From the NCBI GenBank assembly GCA_027068975.1, contig JALXFN010000074.1:1-64000 (forward strand): a stretch of DNA of 64,000 nucleotides, written 5' to 3'. A program made the position numbers and the translations under genes. Source of the DNA: Campylobacteraceae bacterium (lineage in GTDB: Bacteria; Campylobacterota; Campylobacteria; Campylobacterales; Sulfurovaceae). Below are positions 32,117 to 40,341 of the stretch, one piece after another (positions within the stretch are counted from its first letter, which is position 1; the number at the start of each line of letters is the position of its first letter). The notes beneath the pieces were generated by a model. That model did no database searches and was not told where the DNA came from. It saw nothing but the letters and a program-made list of their open reading frames with translations.

Positions 32117-32665
32117 ATGAAAATAAAATTTATGTTAATACCATTGGCTATTTTTGGATTGCTTGTAGGAAGTTATGCTGATGCCAATAAAGATAAAAGT
32201 TTAAAATCGACAGACAAAGAGGTTAATAAGATAGAGACGAAGGAGAAGAGTAAATCTCAGAAGGAAGAAATTATATGGATTGACCCTACTCAAAAAGTTT
32301 GTAAGGCTAATGGTGGAAAGATAGGTAGTAATTCTTCTTTCTGTATTGCAAATTGGTCAAAGGCAAAAGATATCTGTTCTGCTAGTGGGGGAAGATTGGT
32401 AACGGTTGATGAGTTAAAAAAAGTTGTGACAGATTGTGGTGGAACCGTAAATGAGTATAGTAAAAATCAAAAAAATACTTTTTATAAAGATTGTTATGAA
32501 AAGCAAGGATTTAGTGATGCTAGTGATTATTGGTCTTCTAGTAGCTTTAAGGGAGAAGAGAAGAGTGCATGGTTTGTAGGCTTTTACAATGGCGTTGCAA
32601 ATAGAGACACCAAGGACAATGGTTTTTATGTTCGTTGTGTTAAAGAGAGTTCTTTTTGTAAATAG
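32117..32665 (+). CDS. Exported DUF1566 (Lcl C-terminal-like) domain protein
   Basis: A 182-residue protein with a signal peptide (MKIKFMLIPLAIFGLLVGSYADA), a Lys/Glu/Ser linker, and a C-terminal domain with the DUF1566 pattern: WIDPTQKVCKANGGK, NWSKAKDICSASGGRLVTVDELKKVV, DYWSSSSFKGEEKSAWFVGFYNGVANRDTKDNGFYVRCV. Six to eight Cys probably form disulfides. Such domains are found in surface lectin-like proteins. The ATG at 32117 has AAAGGA 6 bp before it. It sits between rimP and a diverged rimP tail, indicating it was inserted here. Confidence 0.8.
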   Translation: MKIKFMLIPLAIFGLLVGSYADANKDKSLKSTDKEVNKIETKEKSKSQKEEIIWIDPTQKVCKANGGKIGSNSSFCIANWSKAKDICSASGGRLVTVDELKKVVTDCGGTVNEYSKNQKNTFYKDCYEKQGFSDASDYWSSSSFKGEEKSAWFVGFYNGVANRDTKDNGFYVRCVKESSFCK

Positions 32666-32822
32666 TGAAGTTCAAAATTAACGGTGGAGACAAAGAAAAA
32701 GCTCTTATGGTCTCTGCTGATGAACAGGTTTTAGCATTGAGAAAAAGGGTGAAGATGTACGATTTGAGTACAACAACATCTCTAAGGCTAAGACCTATTT
32801 TGAGTGGAATAAGTCGAAATAA
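32665..32822 (+). pseudogene. Diverged, frameshifted duplicate of the rimP 3' end
   Basis: This stretch aligns with rimP 31753-31905 at roughly 85% of bases by eye. It reads VKFKINGGDKEKALMVSADE (rimP: VKFKVHGGDKERGEITSADE), then needs one missing base near 32728 to continue GFSIEKKGEDVRFEYN and NISKAKTYFEWNK, almost identical to rimP. It has no start or N-terminal domain. Its first base lies in the stop codon of the DUF1566 gene. It is a recombination scar rather than a functional gene. Confidence 0.88.
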
Positions 32823-32854
32823 CCTATAAAGTTCTCTATACTTCCTAAAAATAT

Positions 32855-32875
32855 GTTATACTTCGTAAGTATAAC
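32855..32875. promoter_or_regulatory. 21-bp palindrome upstream of the DUF4143 ATPase gene
   Basis: GTTATACTT (32855-32863), CGT, AAGTATAAC (32867-32875): perfect 9-bp arms. Weaker outer symmetry (CCTAAAAATAT before it and ATATTATTTTTTAGG after it) extends towards the start of the gene. It lies 28 bp before the ATG, where a repressor would block transcription or initiation. There is no T-run that would make it a terminator. Confidence 0.5.
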
Positions 32876-32903
32876 GACGAAAAATATTATTTTTTAGGTA
32901 AGT

Positions 32904-34169
32904 ATGATGGAAAAAATCCTTTTAGAACAAAATCCTCATTGGCAAGGTCAAATTAAAACTTATGTTAAGCGAGAAAAATTAACAGAACTTATTCTCTATC
33001 TACCTACACGACAAATCATTACCATTAGTGGCATACGACGATGTGGAAAAAGTACATTAGCCAAAGAGGCAATTAGACACCTCATAGAGAGTGGTGTTAA
33101 TCCATACAATATTCTCTTTGTTAACCTTGAACAACCCTACTTTTTAGAGTACCAACACGATGCCAACTATCTCAATACCATCTATGATGAGTACCTTAAA
33201 ATTGCAAATCCCCAAGGAAAAACCTATGTCATCTTTGATGAGATACAGTTTTTTCAAAATTGGCAAGTTTTTATCAAGAGTAAATATGAGAGTAGTGATA
33301 TTAAGTTCATTATCACAGGTTCAAACTCCTCTCTACTTTCCCATGAACTCAACACGCTACTAAGTGGGCGAACTCTAGGGATTCAGCTTGATACTTTCTC
33401 TTTTCAAGAATTTTTGGACTATAAGGAGATATCTTATAGTAGTCGAATAGAGAGAGTCAGCAATCGTATTGCTATTGCTAGAGCCAAAGAGGAGTACCTA
33501 AAATGGGGTGGTTTTTATGAAGTGTTTGATGAACCGAATGAGCTTATAAAAAAAGATATACTTATTAACTATGCGAGAAATATTATCTATCAAGATATTG
33601 TACCAAGGTATGGCATACGAAACTCTAGTGAGTTAGAGCGACTCTTTTTCTATCTACTCTCTAACGCCACAGGCATAGTAAACTACAGTAGATTAGCAGA
33701 GATTTTTGATATAAGCGACAGAAAGATAAAGGAGTATATCGGTTATTTTGAGGATGTTTTTTTACTTAGAAGAGTTGACCGATATCATACGAAACCAAAA
33801 GAGAGAATTCGCTCTGCCAAAAAGATATATGTTAAAGACAATGGTTTTTTACAAATCGCCCCAAAGCATTCAAAAAATCTAGGAATAGCTTTAGAAAACA
33901 AAATCTATAACATCCTTTATGCAAATGATGAGTCTGTAACCTATATGAGAGAGAAGTATGAGGTCGATTTTTATAGCCAAAAAATACTCTATCAAGTGGC
34001 ATATAACATAGAGGATGAAAAGACAAGAAAGCGAGAACTTGGTGCATTCAGATATTTTAAAACTGATGATACTAAAGCGTGTAGAGTGATTACGCTTGAT
34101 ACAAATGAGATGGTTGATGATATTGAGGTTTTGAGTTTTGATGTGTTTGTTTTAGAGGGGGAGATTTAA
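32904..34169 (+). CDS. AAA ATPase with DUF4143 domain
   Basis: A 421-residue ATP-binding protein of the AAA_14/DUF4143 type. Walker A is ISGIRRCGKSTLAKE (about residues 38-52), Walker B TYVIFDEIQFFQNW, sensor-like FIITGSNSSLLS, and the LSGRTLGIQLDTFSFQEFLDY segment that marks the family. After a winged-helix-like middle (FYLLSNATGIVNYSRLAEIFDISDRKIKEYI) the C-terminal domain ends with VTYMREKYEVDFYSQ, a PD-(D/E)XK-like nuclease fold in this family. Cellular role unknown. It overlaps the HNH gene by one base (TAATG). Confidence 0.88.
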   Translation: MMEKILLEQNPHWQGQIKTYVKREKLTELILYLPTRQIITISGIRRCGKSTLAKEAIRHLIESGVNPYNILFVNLEQPYFLEYQHDANYLNTIYDEYLKIANPQGKTYVIFDEIQFFQNWQVFIKSKYESSDIKFIITGSNSSLLSHELNTLLSGRTLGIQLDTFSFQEFLDYKEISYSSRIERVSNRIAIARAKEEYLKWGGFYEVFDEPNELIKKDILINYARNIIYQDIVPRYGIRNSSELERLFFYLLSNATGIVNYSRLAEIFDISDRKIKEYIGYFEDVFLLRRVDRYHTKPKERIRSAKKIYVKDNGFLQIAPKHSKNLGIALENKIYNILYANDESVTYMREKYEVDFYSQKILYQVAYNIEDEKTRKRELGAFRYFKTDDTKACRVITLDTNEMVDDIEVLSFDVFVLEGEI

Positions 34170-35035
34170 TGGAACTTGTTTATTTATGGGTTGAAGAGTA
34201 TAAAAACATTCATAATCAGGGGTTTAATTTTTCGCCTAGATTTTCTTGTGAGTATGATGATGTTGAAAACGAATTGAGCATTAAAGAGAATGATGACTAC
34301 ATAGAAAACTTTTTTGGTGAAAATTATAATTATCTTAATAGTTATACAAATACAAAGTTTTTTTTGCTCGGAAACGAAGGCTTTAGCCTCGCTAAGTTTG
34401 AAGCTGTTGCCTTCGATTCTGAAACTGAACGAGTTGATTATAATGCGTATAAATTGGTTAAAGATTTAAATATCTCTACTTGCCCCTATTGTAATCGTAG
34501 AACAATATATAATCTTCAAAAATCAAAAGGAAGAACCTCTGAAATAGACCATTTTTATTCTAAAGAGAAATATCCATATTTTGCTATCTCTTTTTATAAC
34601 CTTATTCCAAGTTGTAAAGTGTGCAACAAATTAAAAATGGAAGATGAGGTTGCGATACATCCTTATGAGAGAGGTTTTGAAAATACTAATTTTAAACTAA
34701 AAATTAAAGACTCAACCTTTTATCACTCTGTTAATGGGTTTGATTTGGAGTTTAAAAGTAAAGATAACCAAATAGATAAGCAGATAGAAACATTTAAACT
34801 TAATGACCTATACCAAAACCACAAAGACATAATCCTAGAACTCATACAAAAAGAAGCTATCTACAATGAGAGCTATTTAGATGAACTTTTAACACAATAT
34901 GAGGGAACACTTTTTAAAAATAGAGAAGATTTACAACGGCTTATAAGTGGTGGATATGTGAGTGATGAAGAGATAGGAAAACGACCTTTATCTAAGCTTG
35001 TTAAAGATATTTCTGATGAGTTGGGGTTGATATGA
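34169..35035 (+). CDS. HNH endonuclease with a chimeric N-terminus
   Basis: A 288-residue protein. The nuclease core is clear: STCPYCNRRTIYN (C105, C108), SEIDHFYSKEKYPYFAISFYNLIPSCKVCNKLK (D127-H128, C149, C152), an HNH with a zinc knuckle, similar to PtuB-like nucleases. The first ~50 residues (MELVYLWVEEYKNIHNQGFN, FSPRF, YIENFFGEN) look like the opening of a PtuA/AAA_23-type ATPase, which normally continues into its Walker A; here the text switches instead to the HNH protein. This suggests a fusion by deletion. Translation is coupled to the DUF4143 ATPase. Defence or DNA-repair role is inference. Confidence 0.75.
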   Translation: MELVYLWVEEYKNIHNQGFNFSPRFSCEYDDVENELSIKENDDYIENFFGENYNYLNSYTNTKFFLLGNEGFSLAKFEAVAFDSETERVDYNAYKLVKDLNISTCPYCNRRTIYNLQKSKGRTSEIDHFYSKEKYPYFAISFYNLIPSCKVCNKLKMEDEVAIHPYERGFENTNFKLKIKDSTFYHSVNGFDLEFKSKDNQIDKQIETFKLNDLYQNHKDIILELIQKEAIYNESYLDELLTQYEGTLFKNREDLQRLISGGYVSDEEIGKRPLSKLVKDISDELGLI

Positions 35036-35040
35036 GAGCT

Positions 35041-35145
35041 TCCGTAGGGTGCGATTGCTATCGCACCATCTATTCAATATTCAAAACAAGATTTCAATTT
35101 TTCTTTATGCCTATTTTTGGTGCGATAGCAATCGCACCCTACGGA
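35041..35145. repeat. REPIN-like element: two inverted REP sequences
   Basis: Two perfect 28-bp inverted copies (35041-35068 and 35118-35145) flank a 49-bp spacer. Each arm contains its own hairpin, GGTGCGAT-TGCT-ATCGCACC, and an outer TCCGTAGG. This two-level symmetry is the definition of a REPIN, a mobile unit moved in trans by a REP-associated tyrosine transposase. It lies 6 bp after the HNH stop and before ribD. The 68-codon frame across it is a by-product. No transposase gene is present in the window. Confidence 0.8.
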
Positions 35146-35227
35146 TTTTTATTAAATCAAAAAAGCCAGTCTTTGACTGACCAATTTAAGAAGAGTCAAA
35201 TTGATACTATGAAGATGGAGAATTTTA

Positions 35228-36235
35228 ATGACAAATAACCAAATCTACATGACCCAAGCCCTAAAAAAAGCATGGCAATACCAACTAAGAACCTACCCAA
35301 ACCCAGCTGTGGGAGCATTAATTCTTTGTAACAATGAGATAATAGCCCTAGAAGCTCACCAAAAAGCAGGAACTTCTCATGCCGAAGTTTTAGCTTTTAT
35401 TTCAGCCTATGAAACCCTCTCAGGTAAAAAGATAGAATTTGATAGGTTTGATGCTCATAAAGCTCATGATTTTCTTTATACTTTGCCTCAAAACTTTTTT
35501 TCAGAATGTATCATTTATGTAACGCTTGAACCTTGTTCTCATGAGGGTAAAACTCCCTCTTGTGCCTCATTGTTGGTAGAGTTAAAACCCAAAAAAGTAG
35601 TTGTTGCTACACTTGACCCTATAGAAGGGCATGATGGGGGTTTGAAACGACTTGAAGAGAAGGGGATAGATGTTGAAGTTAGTGTTTGTGAAAAAGAGGC
35701 ACTAGAGCTTTTAGAGCCATTTCTAATTTGGCAAGAGAGAGCTTTTGTTCTATTTAAGATAGCCCAAACCTCAAATGGAAAGATTGGAGGAGGGTACTTG
35801 ACCTCTAAAGAGTCATTGACTCATGTGCATCAGTTAAGGTCAGTCTGTACCAAGATGATAATAGGTGGAAATACCGTTCGTGTAGATAGACCCACACTTG
35901 ACTGTAGGTTTACGGGTGATGATGCTCCTGATATTGTTATCTATTCTAAAGAGGATAATTTTGATAGAGATATTCCTCTTTTTTCTGTAAAAAATCGTAA
36001 AGTAGAGATTAGCAATATTTTAAAAGATTTTGATAGACCCTCTTTTATACTTATAGAGGGTGGTGAAGGGATGATAAATGCTTTAAAAGATAAAATTGAT
36101 TGGCTCTTGCAGTATCAAGCTCCTAAGCTATCTTCTCATGTCTCAAATTACTCTATAGATTTAAATTTAGAATTTCTATTTGAAGATAAAAAAGGGATTG
36201 ATTTGTTATTGTGGAGCAAGAGAAGTAAAAAGTAA
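35228..36235 (+). CDS. ribD: Riboflavin biosynthesis bifunctional deaminase/reductase
   Basis: A 335-residue RibD. The N-terminal cytidine-deaminase-like domain has zinc ligands in AGTSHAEVLAF (HAE) and VTLEPCSHEGKTPSCASLL (PCxxxGxTPxC). The C-terminal reductase domain starts about residue 165 with LFKIAQTSNGKIGG and contains TKMIIGGNTVRVDRPTLDCR and FILIEGGEGMINAL. It performs the second and third steps of riboflavin synthesis. The reductase domain is a little short, ending in a poorly conserved tail, common in this phylum. GGAG precedes the ATG. Confidence 0.93.
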   Translation: MTNNQIYMTQALKKAWQYQLRTYPNPAVGALILCNNEIIALEAHQKAGTSHAEVLAFISAYETLSGKKIEFDRFDAHKAHDFLYTLPQNFFSECIIYVTLEPCSHEGKTPSCASLLVELKPKKVVVATLDPIEGHDGGLKRLEEKGIDVEVSVCEKEALELLEPFLIWQERAFVLFKIAQTSNGKIGGGYLTSKESLTHVHQLRSVCTKMIIGGNTVRVDRPTLDCRFTGDDAPDIVIYSKEDNFDRDIPLFSVKNRKVEISNILKDFDRPSFILIEGGEGMINALKDKIDWLLQYQAPKLSSHVSNYSIDLNLEFLFEDKKGIDLLLWSKRSKK

Positions 36236-36237
36236 AT

Positions 36238-37473
36238 CTATTTTCTGTTTTTTTCTGCAATCCATTGAGACATATATTTGGTACTCATCATAGAGTGATG
36301 TTTTAGCATGGCTCCTGTGAAATTGTTTAGACGGTGTTGTTCTAGGTTTTTTTCTAGTTCCATTATTTTTGCTATTAATTTCTGACCTAAAACTTTACTA
36401 TCGTACCTGCTATGTAAAATATTTGTTCCATTATTTTGAGCTTTACTCCATGCCTCTTCATCGGTATAGAGTCTAACGGCTGCTTCTACAAAGTCATCTA
36501 TATTATCAGCAATTATACCAGCCCAAGGCTCTTGGTGGTTATGCATACCCTCTGCTCCAATAGAGCTTGTAACGCTTGGGGTTTGCATTATCATCGCATC
36601 TAAAAGTTTTCCTTTTATACCTGCTCCAAATCTAATCGGTGCTAAACAGATACGAGATTTTTCCATAACTTCATAAGCTGAATTTGCCCAACCTTTAATA
36701 AAAAAACCTTTTTTAGGGTTGTGTAGAGCCGTGGCTTTTGGTGGTGGGTATGAGCCATAAATATGTAGCTCTGCTTTTGGAAGTTGCTTTCTAATCTTTG
36801 TCCATATCTCTTGTAAATGTAAAACAACATCCCAGTTGGGAGCATGACGAAAATTACCTATGGTCATAAAGTGTTGACGTTCTGAAAATAGTTTTGTTGT
36901 TATAGGAAGTTCTTCTAAATTAACCATAAATGGAAGATGCTGTAGAAGAGAAGGGTCTACTTTAAAAGTTTTAGTTAAGAGTTTCATCTCGAAACTAGAG
37001 ATAATAAGTGAGATGTCACAACGAAGAATAGCTGCTATTTCACGTTTGGCTAAGTCAGAAAAAAGGTCAGTTTGACGCATATTACGATGTGATTTATGTG
37101 CAATATACCGTGCATGGCGTAAACATTGTAAATCTTCTGTATCGAGAATTTTTAAAGCAGAGGGACAGTTTTTTTCTACTCTCCATCCAAACTGCTCTTC
37201 CATCATGAACCTATCAAACAGAACGATGTCAGGATTATATGTTTTGACATAATCATTAAAGCTATCACAATTTAGTAAGATTTTTTGTGTTGAGATACCT
37301 ATACTATTTAAGTCTATAGCATGTTCTGACTCTTGTGCAGGAGTTGCAAACTCAACTTTCCAATCTTGCTTTTTAAAAAGTTTTAAAATGGAAAGTATAT
37401 GGCTTCCTGCTGCTGAAGAGTTTGGTTCAGGCCAAACATAGCCTATGACCAGTACTTTAGCTTTGTGCTTCAC
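36238..37473 (-). CDS. Glycosyltransferase, GT4-like
   Basis: A 411-residue GT-B glycosyltransferase. The N-terminal half has KVLVIGYVWPEPNSSAAGSH and the acceptor-side Rossmann pattern; the donor half has FMTIGNFRHAPNWDVVLHLQEIW, ELHIYGSYPP, KGFFIKGWANSAYEVMEKSRICLAPIRFGAGIKGKLLDAMIMQTPSVTSSIGAEG, where the E..AM segment replaces the usual EX7E with D. Sugar and acceptor unknown. Its first 17 bases overlap the response-regulator gene, so it is the last gene of the signalling operon and probably an output target. Confidence 0.82.
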   Translation of the reverse strand: MKHKAKVLVIGYVWPEPNSSAAGSHILSILKLFKKQDWKVEFATPAQESEHAIDLNSIGISTQKILLNCDSFNDYVKTYNPDIVLFDRFMMEEQFGWRVEKNCPSALKILDTEDLQCLRHARYIAHKSHRNMRQTDLFSDLAKREIAAILRCDISLIISSFEMKLLTKTFKVDPSLLQHLPFMVNLEELPITTKLFSERQHFMTIGNFRHAPNWDVVLHLQEIWTKIRKQLPKAELHIYGSYPPPKATALHNPKKGFFIKGWANSAYEVMEKSRICLAPIRFGAGIKGKLLDAMIMQTPSVTSSIGAEGMHNHQEPWAGIIADNIDDFVEAAVRLYTDEEAWSKAQNNGTNILHSRYDSKVLGQKLIAKIMELEKNLEQHRLNNFTGAMLKHHSMMSTKYMSQWIAEKNRK

Positions 37474-37825
37474 GAATGGCAGCTATGAGTTTTTTTTCTG
37501 TAATGGGCTTTTGTAAAAATGAGTTTGCCCCAAAACTTAGTATCTCTTTTTTACGTAAATCATTAGATGAGATAGCAATAACAGGCACATTAGAGGTTGA
37601 TTTATCTCTTTTATAGAGTCTTAAAAAATCAGAACCATCCATATTGGGCATCTCTATATCAAGTAAAATAAGCTGAAGGTCAGAGTACTCTTTACACTTT
37701 TTTAGTGCATCTTCTCCATCAACTGATTCAATTGTCTCTATTTTATAGAGTTCTTTTTTTAGCAATGAGACAAGAAGTCGACGATTGATATAGTCATCAT
37801 CAACGATTAAAACTTTAAAAATCAC
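37457..37825 (-). CDS. CheY-like single-domain response regulator
   Basis: A 122-residue receiver domain without output: FKVLIVDDDYINRRLL (acidic pocket DDD), phospho-Asp in LILLDIEMPNMDGSDFL, VPVIAISSND (Ser switch) and LQKPIT (Lys). All key residues are present. It is 2 bp after the hybrid kinase and overlaps the glycosyltransferase, so it is the likely end of the phosphorelay encoded just upstream. Confidence 0.93.
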   Translation of the reverse strand: MIFKVLIVDDDYINRRLLVSLLKKELYKIETIESVDGEDALKKCKEYSDLQLILLDIEMPNMDGSDFLRLYKRDKSTSNVPVIAISSNDLRKKEILSFGANSFLQKPITEKKLIAAIREAQS

Positions 37826-37827
37826 TT

Positions 37828-40329
37828 CTACTCCTTTCTATATTTTTTGATAAGTTGGGCTAATTTTTCTCGCTTTATAACACCTACATGCAACTCTTTA
37901 ATTAGAGTAGAATCAAAAGACTTCTCATTATCTGCTTGATTTAATGAAAGCATTATTACATTCATTTGAGCATGTTGCTTGTTTAAAATGTCTTTATTTG
38001 ACTCTTCTAACTCTTTATCAATAAGAAGCATATCATAGTCACTCATCTGTATAAGTGTTTTTAACTCTTCCATGCTATCAACCACTTCAATTTCATAATT
38101 CATATTTGTAATAACTTTTGAAAGAATCTGTGCTTCTAAAGGATTCTTTTTTGCGATAAGTATTTTTTTACTTGAACTCTTATTCTCTTCTTCAAATTCA
38201 TGAATTTTTATAACATTAGAAATGGTTGATTTACTCTCTTCTTCTGGCTCTATTGATAGTTCTACTTTTTCATCCATATTATCTTCTAAAAGCACAATAC
38301 CATCTTCAGTTGTGTGACGAACATGGTCAACTTTAATTAGTTCAGGTTCATTGCTGTTTTTATTCTCAGCTGCTGGTTCTAGTTCTTCATTCTCTTTTGT
38401 TTTAGTATTTAAAAATTTTCTTAAAATAAATAGAAGTTCATTGGTCTCAATCGGTTTTGGAATATATTCATCTAATCCTTCTGCAAGAAAGCGTTCCTTA
38501 TCTCCTTTTAGTGCGTTGGCTGTTAATGCAATAATTGGTGTATGTTTTAATTGTTCTTCTATTTCATAGTTTAGAATTTCATGAGTTGCTTCAATACCAT
38601 CCATAACAGGCATCTGAATATCCATAAAGATTAAGTCATATGTTTCGCTTTTACGTTTTTCAAAGGCTTCTAATCCATTATTTGCAAGTTGAACTTCTAC
38701 ACCATATTTTAAAAGAACTTGTTTAATAAGTTTTTGGTTAATAAAGTTGTCTTCTGCAACGAGTATTTTACCTTCAAATTGAATATTATTGAATGGTGTT
38801 GATTGATTTGTTGCCTTTTTATTGTTAACTTTCTCTTCAGGAAGAGTACTAATACTATTTAAACCTTGTACTATTTTAGTAGGAGTAATAGGTTTATAAA
38901 GTACTTTTGTTGTGTTTAGACCTAGCTTCTCAAGTCTATCTCGATTAGCAAAACTTGATAGTAAAACTACTTTGTGTGAATTTAGTCTATGAATGGTTTT
39001 GAGTAGTGTATCATCACAGGTATCAACATCAATCCAAATACTTTGTAAATTTTTATCTAAATTACACTGTTTCAAATCAGAAGGTGTACTAAATGGATGA
39101 TATTTAATATTATAGTAATCTAAATATTTTGAGAGATAAATATCTTGTTGTACTGGAATATTATAATCGAATTTACATATAGTAATATCATTAAATTTTG
39201 CACACATATCCAGTTCTGTACTCTCTAGTACTTCTTCAAAAAGAATAGTGAAGTAAAATGTTGTTCCTTTCTCTTTTTGGCTTTCAAGTTTAAGTTCACT
39301 ATTCATTAACTCTAAAAATTTAGTAGAAATAGTAAGTCCTAGACCTGTACCACCATACTTACGAGTGATAGAAACATCAGCTTGTGTAAAGGCTGCAAAA
39401 ACATTAAGTTGTTGCTCTTTAGTCATACCTACACCGTTATCTTTGATGGAGAAAGAGATTTCTGTATGATTGTCTAGTGAAGAGATTTTCATGATTTCTA
39501 CATTGATTTTACCCCCAAAGTCTGTAAACTTAATAGCATTACTTAAAAGGTTAATCAGTACCTCTTTAATTTTAACAGAATCTCCAAGAAGTTTTTTATT
39601 AATAGCAGGGTCAAGAAAAAGGTTTAAATCAATATTCTTTTCTGCTGCTCTAACACCATAAGTCTCTATGGCTGACTCAAACTCTATAATAGGGTCAAAA
39701 ATCACCATATCAAGTTCTGTTTTGTTGCTCTCAATTTTTGAAAGGTCTAAAATATTGTTAATAATACTTAATAGGTTCTCTGAACTCTTTTCTATAATAT
39801 TAGTAAATTCTATCTGCTCACTATTTAAATCAGTACTTTTTAACAACTCTGTAAAACCCACAATTCCATTTAGTGGTGTACGAATTTCATGTGACATATT
39901 GGCTAAAAATAGTGATTTTGAGGCATTGGCTTCTAATGCTTCCATCTTATCAGATTTGGCATTTTCTATGAGTAGCTCAATAAATTTATAGCCATCTTGC
40001 ATACCTTTACTGCTATTTAAGTCAATATTTTTTAGTGCAGAGATACTTGGTTCATCAAAGGTACTTTCTGCTTCTACAGCAGCATTATTAAGTATCTCTT
40101 CTAAATCTTTTATGCTATTGTGTAGTTCTTTACTAGTTTTAAAACCAATAATAGCTAGAGTTATACTTAATAGTATACCAAAAACAGAGATTCCAAATAT
40201 AATCTCTTTAGTGAAATTTTCACCAGCTATATATTGATTGTAACTTGTATATGCAAAATAACTTGTTATTAAAAATAGTAAAAAAATAGGTAGTGCACTA
40301 ATAAGTCTTAATTTGTTTTTTAATTGCAT
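37828..40329 (-). CDS. Hybrid sensor histidine kinase with one true and two degenerate receivers
   Basis: An 833-residue membrane kinase. Two membrane helices (about 10-28, 43-62) frame a very short external loop. HisKA has H148 in NMSHEIRTPLNGIVGF; the ATPase domain has NLLSNAIKF, KDNGVGM, YGGTGLGLTI. Residues 380-495 read as a receiver-like fold without the acidic pocket (ends YKPIT). The intact receiver is about 520-640 (AEDNFINQ, D570 in FMDIQMPVMDG). A third receiver-like unit (about 727-833, KKILIAKKN, LLIDKEL) lacks the N-terminal acidic residues. It probably feeds the Hpt protein next door. Confidence 0.92.
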   Translation of the reverse strand: MQLKNKLRLISALPIFLLFLITSYFAYTSYNQYIAGENFTKEIIFGISVFGILLSITLAIIGFKTSKELHNSIKDLEEILNNAAVEAESTFDEPSISALKNIDLNSSKGMQDGYKFIELLIENAKSDKMEALEANASKSLFLANMSHEIRTPLNGIVGFTELLKSTDLNSEQIEFTNIIEKSSENLLSIINNILDLSKIESNKTELDMVIFDPIIEFESAIETYGVRAAEKNIDLNLFLDPAINKKLLGDSVKIKEVLINLLSNAIKFTDFGGKINVEIMKISSLDNHTEISFSIKDNGVGMTKEQQLNVFAAFTQADVSITRKYGGTGLGLTISTKFLELMNSELKLESQKEKGTTFYFTILFEEVLESTELDMCAKFNDITICKFDYNIPVQQDIYLSKYLDYYNIKYHPFSTPSDLKQCNLDKNLQSIWIDVDTCDDTLLKTIHRLNSHKVVLLSSFANRDRLEKLGLNTTKVLYKPITPTKIVQGLNSISTLPEEKVNNKKATNQSTPFNNIQFEGKILVAEDNFINQKLIKQVLLKYGVEVQLANNGLEAFEKRKSETYDLIFMDIQMPVMDGIEATHEILNYEIEEQLKHTPIIALTANALKGDKERFLAEGLDEYIPKPIETNELLFILRKFLNTKTKENEELEPAAENKNSNEPELIKVDHVRHTTEDGIVLLEDNMDEKVELSIEPEEESKSTISNVIKIHEFEEENKSSSKKILIAKKNPLEAQILSKVITNMNYEIEVVDSMEELKTLIQMSDYDMLLIDKELEESNKDILNKQHAQMNVIMLSLNQADNEKSFDSTLIKELHVGVIKREKLAQLIKKYRKE

Positions 40330-40341
40330 TATCTACTCCTA

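Noticed and set aside
32904-35035. Calling the ATPase/HNH pair a Septu defence system
   Set aside because: The ATPase is of the DUF4143 type, not the SMC-like PtuA; only the HNH part and a short N-terminal piece resemble Septu-like proteins.
35032-35238. Open frame of 68 codons across the REPIN
   Set aside because: It is the translation of the repeat arms and spacer; no ribosome site, no family likeness, and it runs into ribD.
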